This document shows, in pieces, positions 25,393-33,697 of a stretch of 34,181 nt of DNA. Source of the stretch: Synergistaceae bacterium (lineage in GTDB: Bacteria; Synergistota; Synergistia; Synergistales; Synergistaceae); assembly GCA_031269245.1 (NCBI GenBank), contig JAISZL010000091.1:1-34181 (forward strand), written 5' to 3'. The translations under genes were made by a program, and so were the position numbers. Every line of letters begins with the position of its first letter. Within the stretch, counting starts at the first letter, position 1. The notes beneath the pieces are model-generated. The model saw nothing but the letters and a program-made list of their open reading frames with translations, had not been told where the DNA came from and searched no databases.

Positions 25393-26003
25393 GATACCTG
25401 AAGTTTTTCGCCTACGCCGCGGCGGCGATGGCGGCCCTTGTCGCCGGGGTGTTTTTTTTCGCGCCGTGGGACATGGGAGGAATGTACGTCCTCGACTCCA
25501 TAAGGCTCGAAGCGGCCAAGAGGGGCGTATACATATCTTACGGCGGCATGAGGGCGGAGGGGACGATATTCCCGGTTTATCGCATAGACAGCGTGGACAT
25601 AGAGAGTCCCGTATCAAAAATGACCGTCTCGGACGTGAAGGTCAAGACGCGGTTCCTCGCGAGCCTGCTGTCGGGGAGGGCGTCCTTCGCGGCGGAATTT
25701 GGCGGAACGGACATACTCGTAATCCCGAACAACAGAGTGAACCTGCAAAGAGGAGAGGCCGATATCTCCGCGGCCGGCGACGCGATATCGGTCTCGGGGG
25801 CTGACATAGAGGGAGAGATATCGGCAACAGGCGATATCGTCTACGACATCGCTCAAAGGAGGGTCACGTACAGCACGATCGCTATCAAAGCCCCCCCCCA
25901 CATAAACGCGCTGCTGGGCAACCCCCTGCTGAGCCGTTACCTGGAGTCCGCAAACCCCGGAGAATGGAGGATAAAAAGCAATGCGTCTCAAAATCGGCCT
26001 TAA
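25389..26003 (+). CDS. gspN: Type II secretion protein GspN-like
   Basis: This 204-aa protein has an N-terminal membrane anchor (about 5-25) directly followed by FAPWDMGGMYVLDSIRLEAAKRG and a beta-rich repeat-like periplasmic domain. The APW motif and overall pattern are those of GspN, an optional T2SS subunit of unclear role. The start overlaps gspM by 4 nt, and the end overlaps gspC by 23 nt. Confidence 0.75.
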   Translation: MRYLKFFAYAAAAMAALVAGVFFFAPWDMGGMYVLDSIRLEAAKRGVYISYGGMRAEGTIFPVYRIDSVDIESPVSKMTVSDVKVKTRFLASLLSGRASFAAEFGGTDILVIPNNRVNLQRGEADISAAGDAISVSGADIEGEISATGDIVYDIAQRRVTYSTIAIKAPPHINALLGNPLLSRYLESANPGEWRIKSNASQNRP

Positions 26004-26952
26004 GAACTTGAGCCGCCTGAGAATCAGCGGGGCGGGATTCTTGAGCCCGCTCGCGTCGTTCGGGAGGTCGCGGTTCCCATTGGTGATCGCGTCGATGCTG
26101 GCGTGTTCGTTTCTCCTCTGCTCGTTCGCGGAGGGCATCCTCTCCTCTCGGGCGATGGCCCTGCAGGAGGAGCTCGCCGCCGCCGCGGCACGCCGTCAGC
26201 CCAGCATACTTTACGCCGGAGGGGCACGGAGCTCAAAGTCTGCGACTATGAAGTTCGACTCGTTCAACGTGCCCGATAAGAACCCCGCGGATGAGGCCGA
26301 TAAAACAGAGGAGCCCGAGCCCGATGCGCCGCCGAAGCCGATAAAGTCGTTCAGGCTCGTGGGGACGCTGCCGTCCGTCGGAGCCTGGGTGGCCTCGGAT
26401 AAAGCCACGGAGTTCGTCCTGAGACGGCAGGAGTTCAACGGATACGCGTTGGAGAGCGTCGAGCCGCAGATGGTCATCTTCACGAGGGACGGCGAGATAT
26501 TCCCGCTCTACATGGTGTATTCCGCCGCGTCCGCGAAACCGGCCGCCGCGCAGCCGGCACAGCGCGGCGCGCAGCCGAAAGAAGCGGCGCCGTCTCCCCA
26601 GGCCGGTCAGGCAGGGCGGGAAGGGGTGATGCTGGCGACCTTCAACGGCGACGACGGGACCGTCACGAGGGAGTTGCTCAACGACCTTCTGATGAACCCA
26701 TACGCCGAGCTGTCGAAGATGCGGCTCATCCCGACCGAATCGGGCATGAGGATAGCCGCCATCCGTTCGGATGCCATGTTCGCCAAACTGGGCATGAAGA
26801 GGGGCGACGTCATCACCGGCATCAATGGGATCGCCATCACCGACGTCGGCAACTTCGCCAACGTCATAAGCTCCCTCCTGACCGGAGCCAGGCTCGATTT
26901 TCAGGCGACGAGGGACGGTAGTCAGGGGCAGTTGGGCTACGCGGTGAAATGA
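25981..26952 (+). CDS. gspC: Type II secretion inner-membrane protein GspC
   Basis: This 323-aa GspC links the inner-membrane platform with the secretin. It has one transmembrane helix (about 32-50), a Pro/Glu-rich linker and the homology region (about 118-180, starting SFRLVGTLPSVGAWV). A second Ala/Pro/Gln-rich linker follows, then a C-terminal PDZ domain (about 235-320) with MKRGDVITGINGIAI. The HR region contacts the secretin N0 domain, and the PDZ domain is involved in substrate choice in relatives. GGAGG precedes the ATG, which lies inside gspN. Its stop overlaps the gspI start (ATGA). Confidence 0.87.
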   Translation: MRLKIGLKNLSRLRISGAGFLSPLASFGRSRFPLVIASMLACSFLLCSFAEGILSSRAMALQEELAAAAARRQPSILYAGGARSSKSATMKFDSFNVPDKNPADEADKTEEPEPDAPPKPIKSFRLVGTLPSVGAWVASDKATEFVLRRQEFNGYALESVEPQMVIFTRDGEIFPLYMVYSAASAKPAAAQPAQRGAQPKEAAPSPQAGQAGREGVMLATFNGDDGTVTRELLNDLLMNPYAELSKMRLIPTESGMRIAAIRSDAMFAKLGMKRGDVITGINGIAITDVGNFANVISSLLTGARLDFQATRDGSQGQLGYAVK

Positions 26953-27377
26953 GAGGATTTACGCTTATAGAGACGCTGGTGTCCCTGCTGGTGCTGGCCC
27001 TGGTCGTCACGGCATCGCTGAAGCTGGTGGCCCTCTCCCAGAGGGGGCTTGCCGAGGTCAGGGAGAAGGAGGCCATGCTGAACGCCGCCGGCAAACTTCA
27101 GATCGAGATAGCCTCCGACCCGCTCAACATATTCGGCGTGAGCCGGGATGTCGCGTGGAGTGTGCACGAGATGTCCAGCCCGCTCTGGATCGACGAGGCG
27201 ATAGACATAAGGGCACTGGCTTTTGGGCAGAACATGTCGCGCGATCTCGCCCTGCTTAAGGGTAGGGAGCAGAAGTGGAGGGAGCTCGATCTCACGAGAA
27301 ACGGCAGGACTCTGACTCTCTTTTTGCCACCCGCGTCGGAGATGCCCTCCCAGCCGGCGTCGAGCGACGCGCAATGA
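26949..27377 (+). CDS. gspI: Type II secretion minor pseudopilin GspI-like
   Basis: This 142-aa prepilin-type protein has an extremely short leader. MRG precedes FTLIETLVSLLVLALVVTASL with Glu5 intact, so cleavage after Gly3 leaves almost no basic leader. The early part, KLVALSQRGLAEVREKEAMLNAAGKLQIEI, resembles GspI/PilV-type minor pseudopilins. Placement before gspD instead of beside gspJ is unusual. Translation is coupled to gspC by a 4-nt overlap. Confidence 0.75.
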   Translation: MRGFTLIETLVSLLVLALVVTASLKLVALSQRGLAEVREKEAMLNAAGKLQIEIASDPLNIFGVSRDVAWSVHEMSSPLWIDEAIDIRALAFGQNMSRDLALLKGREQKWRELDLTRNGRTLTLFLPPASEMPSQPASSDAQ

Positions 27378-27533
27378 ATGGGGCCGCGGCCTGTCATACC
27401 AATTTGCGGGTCGGGTGCCTGAAGTTAATTTTAATGACAGTGTTTATACGCCCCTGGACACATCGTCAACGCACCATTGAAATCGAATTGGTACAGCCAA
27501 ATCGCGGCGCCGCAGATTGAAGGAGTGAACCGA
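27378..27533 (+). other. 156-nt spacer before gspD with long-range inverted repeat
   Basis: This is the only large gap inside the T2SS operon and is more AT-rich than its flanks. TACCAATTTG (27397-27406) and CGAATTGGTA (27484-27493) are inverted copies (10 positions, one G-U) about 77 nt apart. No convincing promoter was fixed, although an internal promoter for gspDEF would be expected here. The gspD Shine-Dalgarno AGGAG is at 27521-27525. Confidence 0.4.
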
Positions 27534-29594
27534 ATGATCGCAAGGAAGGCAATTTCATCAGCGCTTTTTCTTTTTGTTATTTTCACGGCCGCGGCGTTAC
27601 CCCCGTCCGCGTCGTTCGCGGCCGAGCCCGCCGCGGCCCCCGACCCCGAGCAGAGCGAGCGGAACCTGATAACGGCCGCTAAGTCCATGAGGTCCACGGG
27701 GAAGGTTCAGCTCAACTTCAAGGACCTCGAGATGATTCAGTTCATTCGATTCATGTCGGAGCTGCTGGGGGAGAACATAGTGGTCAACCCCGGCGTGAAG
27801 GGGACCGTATCGGTCGTCTCTCCCAAGGTGATCTCGATATCGGAGGCGCGCCTCGTGATGCTCTCGGTGCTGGAGATGAACGGGCTCTCGCTTCAGGGCA
27901 TGGGCGGCTACTCCAAGGTGATGCCGATCAACGCCGGCCCGTCGACGAATCAGGACGTGTTCAGGGGCTCCGAGGGCGTGACCCCTAGCGAACAGCTCAC
28001 GGTGCAGATAGTGCCCCTGCGGTACGTCAAGTCCGGCTTCGTCGTCGACCCCCTCAAATTGGGAGTCCAGGGTTTGAACATAGCCCCCATATCCGGCGGG
28101 ACCGCCGTTCTCCTCTCCGGAAAGGCCGTTCTTCTGAATAGGGCGGTCAACATCATAAAGGCGCTGGATGTCCCGGACAGCGTGCGCGGGATAAAAACGG
28201 TCGCGCTGAAGTACACGTCGGCGAAGCTCGTAGAGGGTCACGTCAACGCCATAGCGAAGGACTCGACATCGAGGCTCGCCGGCCTCATCGCGATAGGGGA
28301 CGAGCGCAGCGGTAAGGTGATACTGGTCGGGGCACGGGATGCCACGCTGGAGGCCGAGAGGCTTATGATCGACCTCGACGTGCCCGCCACCGTCACCAAC
28401 TTCCACGTGTACAAGCTGCAAAACGCCGACGCCAAGACCGTCGCCGAGCAGCTCAGCCAGATCATCTCCGTGGCCGCGAGGCTGCAGCCGGCACAGAGGG
28501 GCGGCGAAGGAGGGGCTCAGGCGATGCCGACGAGCGTGGTCCCGGACCTTCCGACGAACAGCATCATACTGACCGCCACACAGGAGCAGTACGGCGCCAT
28601 AAAGGACATCCTGGAGGAGCTCGACGTTCAGCCGAAGCAGGTCCTCCTGCGCGGCCTCATAGCGGAGGTGAACCTCACCAAGCTCAACAGCGCCGGTATC
28701 GACTGGTCGGCCTGGGGCGGCGACGCGGCCACCGACCTCCTGATAGGCGGGAACGTCCAGTTGGGCGCGACGTCGGTGCCCGCGCAGTTCATGCAGTGGT
28801 TCACCGAGATGACCAGGACCGAGAAGGTTAACTACGACGAAAACGGGAACGCCGTGACGACGCGAAACATCAAGGGGATGGGGCTCGTCTACGCGTACAT
28901 CAAGATGCTGAACAACTTCAACGCCATCAACGTACTGTCGATGCCCCGCCTGATGTGCACGGACAACATGGAGAGCGCCCTTCAGGTCGGGCAGGTCATA
29001 CCGCAGCTCAGGGGGCAGACGTCAGACATAAGCAACCCGTCGGCCGTGCAGAACAGCTTCGAGTACAAGGACACCGGCCTCATCCTCAAGGTGACGCCGC
29101 ACATCAGGAGCGGCAACCTCGTGGCACTCGACATAGAGCAGACAATAGAGGAGGTATTGAGCACGTCGGGTTCCACGACGCCGGTGACGTCGAAGCGCCT
29201 CATCAAGACGAACGTCCTGGTGGCGAACGACGAGACCATCATCCTCGGGGGGCTGATCCGCGAGGTGGAGAAGACGCTCAAGAACCGGGTGCCAGGCATA
29301 TCGTACGTGCCGATCGTCGGGAACCTCTTCACGTCGAGCGAGCGTCAGCGCGAGAAGGTGGATCTCATGGTCTTTCTCACCCCGAAGATAATCGAGACGC
29401 CCCAGCAGGCCACAGACGCGACCATAGAGGTCACCACCGGCGGCGACGGCCTCAGCATCGGAGAGACCAAGACCATCATGAACTACTACGAGGAGTTCAT
29501 GAGGTCGAACAGGGAGGGCGGCGTCAGCCAGAACACCATGCGCTTAACCGCTCCGGCTTCGGATGACAGCGCAGAGACCGGCGGAACGAAGTAA
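27534..29594 (+). CDS. gspD: Type II secretion outer-membrane secretin GspD
   Basis: This 686-aa secretin forms the outer-membrane channel. It has a signal peptide (MIARKAISSALFLFVIFTAA, then ASFAA) and an N0 domain (LNFKDLEMIQFIRFMSEL). N1-N3 repeats follow (VPLRYV, then VALKYTSAKLVEGHV, then YKLQNADAKTVAEQL). The C-terminal secretin core has QVLLRGLIAEV, TDNMESALQVGQVIPQL and the hallmark VPGISYVPIVGNLF. The about 75-residue tail may contact a pilotin. The start is the ATG at 27534, with AGGAG 8 nt upstream and an immediate signal peptide; a longer in-frame reading from 27477 would bury the signal peptide and has no Shine-Dalgarno. Strong evidence that the host has an outer membrane. Confidence 0.96.
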   Translation: MIARKAISSALFLFVIFTAAALPPSASFAAEPAAAPDPEQSERNLITAAKSMRSTGKVQLNFKDLEMIQFIRFMSELLGENIVVNPGVKGTVSVVSPKVISISEARLVMLSVLEMNGLSLQGMGGYSKVMPINAGPSTNQDVFRGSEGVTPSEQLTVQIVPLRYVKSGFVVDPLKLGVQGLNIAPISGGTAVLLSGKAVLLNRAVNIIKALDVPDSVRGIKTVALKYTSAKLVEGHVNAIAKDSTSRLAGLIAIGDERSGKVILVGARDATLEAERLMIDLDVPATVTNFHVYKLQNADAKTVAEQLSQIISVAARLQPAQRGGEGGAQAMPTSVVPDLPTNSIILTATQEQYGAIKDILEELDVQPKQVLLRGLIAEVNLTKLNSAGIDWSAWGGDAATDLLIGGNVQLGATSVPAQFMQWFTEMTRTEKVNYDENGNAVTTRNIKGMGLVYAYIKMLNNFNAINVLSMPRLMCTDNMESALQVGQVIPQLRGQTSDISNPSAVQNSFEYKDTGLILKVTPHIRSGNLVALDIEQTIEEVLSTSGSTTPVTSKRLIKTNVLVANDETIILGGLIREVEKTLKNRVPGISYVPIVGNLFTSSERQREKVDLMVFLTPKIIETPQQATDATIEVTTGGDGLSIGETKTIMNYYEEFMRSNREGGVSQNTMRLTAPASDDSAETGGTK

Positions 29595-29601
29595 AAACAT
29601 C

Positions 29602-31116
29602 ATGAGCGAATCATCTGCGGCGAACGAGAGGAGCGCGCCAAAAAAACTTCCGGCGCCGGAGCGGGTGCTGGAGCTCATACCGGGTGGCGTGAGCGTGGAC
29701 GCGTTGCGGGAGAAGGGGATAATCCCCATAGATGTGCGCGGTTCGGCACTGGTGGTGGCGTCGTCGTCGGTTTCGTCGATGCCGGACGCGCAGATACTCG
29801 CCATGTCCTCGGGCAGGACCGCCCTGTTGGAGATATACCCGGAGGAGCAGATCGCGGTCCTGATCAGGACGCTCTACGACCTGAAGAGCGGCGTGGCCCA
29901 GGACACGCTGAACGCGATAGAGTCCGTCGACGACCTGTCGCAGTTGGCGCGCCAGGAGGTATTGAGCGACACTGTGGATGCCCCTGTCATCAAACTGGTC
30001 AACGGAGTTCTCCTGGAGGCCGTCAAGGAGCGGGCGACCGACATACACCTGGAGCCGTTCGAGGACAAACTTCTGGTGCGCTATCGGATCGACGGCGTGC
30101 TGAACGACCGCTACGAGCTGACGAAGGGGCACCAGTCGCCGGTCACGAGCCGCATAAAGGTCATGGCGAAGATGGACATAGCGGAGCGTTTCATCCCGCA
30201 GGACGGAAGGATCGGCATAGCGCTTGGCGACAGGGCCGTCGACATAAGGGTGAGCTCGCTCCCGACTCAGCACGGCGAGCGGATAGTAATGAGACTGCTG
30301 GACAAGGCACGAGGCCTTCTCACGTTAGAGGACCTGGGCATGGCCGAGGAGGAGAGGCTGAAGCTGGACTCGCTCATCCGCAGTCCGCACGGCATGATAC
30401 TCCTCACCGGCCCCACCGGCTCCGGCAAGAGCACATCGCTCTACGCGATACTCCAGGCCCTGGCCCGCCCCGAGGTGAACATAATCACGGTCGAGGATCC
30501 GATAGAGTACGACCTTCCCGGCGTGGGGCAGGTGCAGGTGAACGAGAAGGCGGGCGTCACGTTCTCGAGCGCGCTCCGCTCCATACTGCGGCAGGACCCC
30601 GATATCATAATGATCGGCGAGATGAGGGACTTCGACACGGCTCACATAGGCATTCAATCCTCGCTCACGGGGCACCTCGTCCTCTCGACCCTTCACACGA
30701 ACGACTCTGTGAGCGCCGTGTCGCGGTTGCTAGACATGGGAATCGAGCCGTATCTCATAGCGGGCTCGCTCCTTGGCGTCGTGGCGCAGAGGCTCGTGCG
30801 CAGGATATGCCCGAGCTGCAAGAGGCGCGTCGATCCGCCCGCCACCATGAAAAAATACGGCCTCGCCTCCGCGTTTCGAGGGGAGGGGTGCGAACGGTGC
30901 GGCAGGACGGGATATCGCGGCAGGTTCGGCCTGTACGAGCAGTTCGACATAACGCCGGAGGCGTCGGAAGCTATCTCGTCCGGCGCGACGCTCGCCGCGC
31001 TCAGACAGCTCGCCAGGGAAAGCGGCATGAGGACGCTCCTGGAGCTCGGGATAGCCGCCGTCGCATCGGGCGGCACCACCCCGGAGGAGATGCTTAGGGT
31101 GGTAGGTGAGATTTAA
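29602..31116 (+). CDS. gspE: Type II secretion ATPase GspE
   Basis: This 504-aa cytoplasmic ATPase powers pseudopilus assembly. The N1E domain spans about 20-120 and is followed by the ATPase core. That core has Walker A GPTGSGKST (about 270-278), the Asp box, Walker B IIMIGEMRD (about 336) and the His box HLVLSTLHTND. The zinc motif is complete: CPSC near 402 and CERC near 429. I used the ATG at 29602, just after the gspD stop. An in-frame ATG at 29563 inside gspD is possible; both have weak Shine-Dalgarno sequences. The stop abuts gspF. Confidence 0.95.
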   Translation: MSESSAANERSAPKKLPAPERVLELIPGGVSVDALREKGIIPIDVRGSALVVASSSVSSMPDAQILAMSSGRTALLEIYPEEQIAVLIRTLYDLKSGVAQDTLNAIESVDDLSQLARQEVLSDTVDAPVIKLVNGVLLEAVKERATDIHLEPFEDKLLVRYRIDGVLNDRYELTKGHQSPVTSRIKVMAKMDIAERFIPQDGRIGIALGDRAVDIRVSSLPTQHGERIVMRLLDKARGLLTLEDLGMAEEERLKLDSLIRSPHGMILLTGPTGSGKSTSLYAILQALARPEVNIITVEDPIEYDLPGVGQVQVNEKAGVTFSSALRSILRQDPDIIMIGEMRDFDTAHIGIQSSLTGHLVLSTLHTNDSVSAVSRLLDMGIEPYLIAGSLLGVVAQRLVRRICPSCKRRVDPPATMKKYGLASAFRGEGCERCGRTGYRGRFGLYEQFDITPEASEAISSGATLAALRQLARESGMRTLLELGIAAVASGGTTPEEMLRVVGEI

Positions 31117-32277
31117 ATGCCCATCTTCAAGGTCAAGGCCTACGACTCAAAGGGCGATCTGAAGAGCCTGCGCAAGGATTCCTCCACCGAGGAGGAGTTG
31201 CTGCGCGCTCTGTCGCTGGAGGGTTACGTGCCGATCTCGGTCGAGGCCGAAAAGGCGAAAAAATCCCCCGACAGGGCGCCCAAGACGCTGAGGCTCGCCG
31301 ACCAGCACCTGTTCTGCACGATGCTGTCGGCGTTTTTACAGAGCGGGCTGTCCATGACGGAGGTCTTGAGGCTTCTTCAGAGGCAGACGCGCGACAAGCG
31401 GCTTCAGCCGATCTTCTCGGAGCTGCGCGAGTCGGTGGAGTCCGGCAGGTCCCTCGCTCAGTCCATGTCACAGCAGGGGGTCTTCAGGGACTCGCTGGTG
31501 GGCATGGTGGAGGCGGGCGAGCGCTCGTCGTCGCTCCCCGGAGTGCTCGACAAGGCCTCGGCACTGCTCCACGGGGAGATAGCCCTCAGGCGGCGCATTC
31601 AAACGGCCCTGACCTACCCGCTGCTGATGATGGTGGTGGGGTGTTTCGTCGCGGCGTTTCTGCTCGTTTACGTCGTACCGCAACTCACCGGCATCGTAAC
31701 CCAGTCGGGCCAGGCGCTCCCTCTCGCCACCAGGATGCTTCTGGCTCTCTCGTCCGCCGTCAAGGTCGGCGGGATTCCGGTGCTGATCGCGCTGCTTTTC
31801 GCGTATGTCCGCATGAAGAGGAAGGGCAGGAGGATTTCCCTCCCGCTCTTCAGCGAGACGAGAAACCTTCTCACCATATCCCTGCTCTTCTCCCAGCTCT
31901 CCACCCTGATAAAGTCGGGTGTCCCTCTAGTGCAGGCGCTGGAGATGTCCGGTACGCTCGATCCCATGCCTGGGAGGGTGAAGTTCCTGGCCGACGAGGT
32001 GCGGAAGGGCTATCGATTTTCGCAGAGTCTGGAGCGCCACGGCTCCTTCAGCGAGGACGTGGTTTCCATAGTCCGTATAGGGGAGGTCGGAGGCAATCTC
32101 CCCGACTGCCTGGACAGGATAGCGACGAACTCGTGGGAGTTCGCGCAGGCGTCCATGGAGAAGTGGTCGACGCTCGCCGAGCCGTTGATCATAATCGTGC
32201 TCGGCACGTTCGTGGGATTCGTCGTGATGGCGGTGCTCCTGCCCATATTCAGCTTGTCGGACCTCGCGGGTATATAA
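31117..32277 (+). CDS. gspF: Type II secretion inner-membrane platform protein GspF
   Basis: This 386-aa GspF is the polytopic base of the platform. It carries two T2SSF domains (about 65-190 and 265-385), each with an amphipathic helical part followed by membrane helices (about 165-195, 220-235, 350-378). Typical signatures are AFLQSGLSMTEVLRLL, VEAGERSSSLPGVLDKAS, YPLLMMVVG and VRIGEVGGNLPDCLDRIA. The start ATG directly follows the gspE stop (TAAATG). It is the last gene of the T2SS operon. No gspG, the major pseudopilin that usually follows gspF, is present downstream. Confidence 0.95.
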   Translation: MPIFKVKAYDSKGDLKSLRKDSSTEEELLRALSLEGYVPISVEAEKAKKSPDRAPKTLRLADQHLFCTMLSAFLQSGLSMTEVLRLLQRQTRDKRLQPIFSELRESVESGRSLAQSMSQQGVFRDSLVGMVEAGERSSSLPGVLDKASALLHGEIALRRRIQTALTYPLLMMVVGCFVAAFLLVYVVPQLTGIVTQSGQALPLATRMLLALSSAVKVGGIPVLIALLFAYVRMKRKGRRISLPLFSETRNLLTISLLFSQLSTLIKSGVPLVQALEMSGTLDPMPGRVKFLADEVRKGYRFSQSLERHGSFSEDVVSIVRIGEVGGNLPDCLDRIATNSWEFAQASMEKWSTLAEPLIIIVLGTFVGFVVMAVLLPIFSLSDLAGI

Positions 32278-32333
32278 TACCGCTTCGCGGCCAGCAGGCT
32301 GTTTTTAATGGTATTTCGCCTTGATCTGCCTTA

Positions 32334-32373
32334 GGAAGCGCTAATTGAAAATTTCAATTCAATCGGCGCTTCC
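32334..32373. terminator. Long hairpin between convergent gspF and the Synergist-CTERM gene
   Basis: GGAAGCGC (32334-32341) pairs perfectly with GCGCTTCC (32366-32373), enclosing a second nested palindrome (AATTGAAA and TTTCAATT, 32343-32359). A T-rich tract, AGTTTTCTT, follows on the plus strand, fitting a terminator for the T2SS operon. On the minus strand it starts about 17 nt after the small gene stop, but no T tract follows. It is probably a shared terminator. Confidence 0.6.
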
Positions 32374-32389
32374 CCAGTTTTCTTAATCT

Positions 32390-32788
32390 CTATCCGCGTT
32401 TCCTCCCCAAAAAAGAAGCTAAGAGGAGCGGCAGACCCATCAGGGGAGATGAGCCAAATCCGGCGTTGCAGCCGCTTCCTCCGCCGCTGTCGCCGCCATC
32501 GCTGCCGCCTTTGGGGGCGACATTGAACATGACGCCGCCCCCATATTCTGCTGTGGAGCTGTCCTCCTGATTTTCCGCGCCAACGAACCAGCCCGAAGCA
32601 TGGTCAAAAGTGAAGCTCACAAAACCATCGCCGTCAGTCTTAGCTTCCCGATATCCCTCATTGACCCAGCCCTCTCCAGCCCCCTCTGGCCGATTTACCG
32701 ACACTTGGAATCTATTCACAAATGCCGTGACTTCGTGACAAGATTGCAAAATGATTGATATAATACAAAAAAGAAGGGCGGTGCTCAT
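32390..32788 (-). CDS. Small secreted protein with Synergist-CTERM sorting signal
   Basis: This 132-aa protein has an N-terminal hydrophobic signal (about 3-16) ending in LQSC, which resembles a lipobox with an atypical Gln. A short beta-type domain follows (about 25-90; DGDGFVSFTFDHASGWFVGAE), then a Gly/Ser/Asp-rich stretch. The end is CNAGFG, a hydrophobic segment (about 116-127) and RKRG. That end is a Synergist-CTERM signal, thought to be recognised by an unidentified processing enzyme near the Cys. Start uncertainty is real: no Shine-Dalgarno precedes the ATG, and an in-frame stop lies six codons upstream. It could be a shortened descendant of a larger surface protein. It is convergent with the T2SS operon. 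Confidence 0.78.
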   Translation of the reverse strand: MSTALLFCIISIILQSCHEVTAFVNRFQVSVNRPEGAGEGWVNEGYREAKTDGDGFVSFTFDHASGWFVGAENQEDSSTAEYGGGVMFNVAPKGGSDGGDSGGGSGCNAGFGSSPLMGLPLLLASFLGRKRG

Positions 32789-32879
32789 ACTGAAAACACA
32801 ATGTTATTGCAAGCGGTGTTTGATGTGATCGGGAGGCCGCCGCGTCCTTCGACTAAGTACAAACCCCCTCAGCGCCCCA

Positions 32880-33635
32880 CTATTCGGCGGTGATGATGCG
32901 GCGTGCGTCCGAGTAGTCGGCCGCGATCTTTTGTCCGGGCTTCGTCACCAGGAACCTCTCGTCGTCCCATCTGCCCTCGATGAAGTCCCTCAGCATCCCG
33001 CTGTCTCCGCGCACGACGTCGAAGGATGCCCCCAGGTAGGCCGCCGCGTCCTCCGTGTATTTCTCGTACTGGGGGAAGTCCAGCTCGTCCCACTTTATAT
33101 AGGCGCACCTCTTGTAGCTCTCCGGCCACTCCTGCTCAATCAGGTATTTCGCGCTCTCCTCGCCGTAGCGCTCCGTGTAGATGACGGACAGCGCCTCTAC
33201 GGACTCCTTCGATGGCATGAACGACGAATTCTCTATCCAGGATGCGTTGTACCAGAACGTGCCGCCTTGAGAGTTCAAGGAATTTTGGTAAGCCTCTTGG
33301 GAGCCGAGGAAGAGGGTTATGCAGTCGTGCGCCCTGGGAGCCACGAGGGGGTACTTTTTCGAGCAGAGGCCCACAAGGCCGTTAGAGCACAGCCCATAAG
33401 CGAGGAGTATCGCGTCGAAGTCGCGCTCCTTGTAGTCGCAGCGAGATTTGTAAGTGTACACGTCATTCCCGGCGTCTATCTTCTCCAGCTCCGCCCGAAG
33501 CGTTTTTTGGAGCAGCTCCGGCGTGTTGTGCAACCCCTGGCGGATATACGTGACGTCCAGGTAGTTTTCGCAGTTGGCGGCAATCAGCGATATCTCCCTG
33601 AATAACACCTTGCACGCGATAACTTTCAACCTCAT
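32880..33635 (-). CDS. DUF1638 domain protein
   Basis: This 251-aa cytoplasmic protein matches DUF1638. It begins MRLKVIACKVLFREI and shows YIRQGLHNTPELLQ, AILLAYGLCSNGLVGL and APRAHDCITLFLGSQEAY. Conserved Cys and His residues suggest metal or cofactor binding, and relatives are often near corrinoid methyltransferase genes. No such gene is here. I start at 33635, where the family homology begins and AGGCAGGG lies about 9 nt upstream. A longer in-frame reading from 33698 would overlap the promoter and adds only a basic, unrelated stretch. Function unknown. Confidence 0.85.
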   Translation of the reverse strand: MRLKVIACKVLFREISLIAANCENYLDVTYIRQGLHNTPELLQKTLRAELEKIDAGNDVYTYKSRCDYKERDFDAILLAYGLCSNGLVGLCSKKYPLVAPRAHDCITLFLGSQEAYQNSLNSQGGTFWYNASWIENSSFMPSKESVEALSVIYTERYGEESAKYLIEQEWPESYKRCAYIKWDELDFPQYEKYTEDAAAYLGASFDVVRGDSGMLRDFIEGRWDDERFLVTKPGQKIAADYSDARRIITAE

Positions 33636-33697
33636 CGACGCACGCCCTGCCTTTCTCCGCTTCAAAAAAACTCTGACTGCGAGTCTGTATTGAGGCA

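Noticed and set aside
27477-27533. Extended N-terminus for gspD
   Set aside because: It would place 19 residues before a clear signal peptide and has no Shine-Dalgarno; the ATG at 27534 has both.
28955-29566. 203-codon plus-strand frame within gspD
   Set aside because: Out-of-frame, Arg/His/Gly-rich shadow of gspD.
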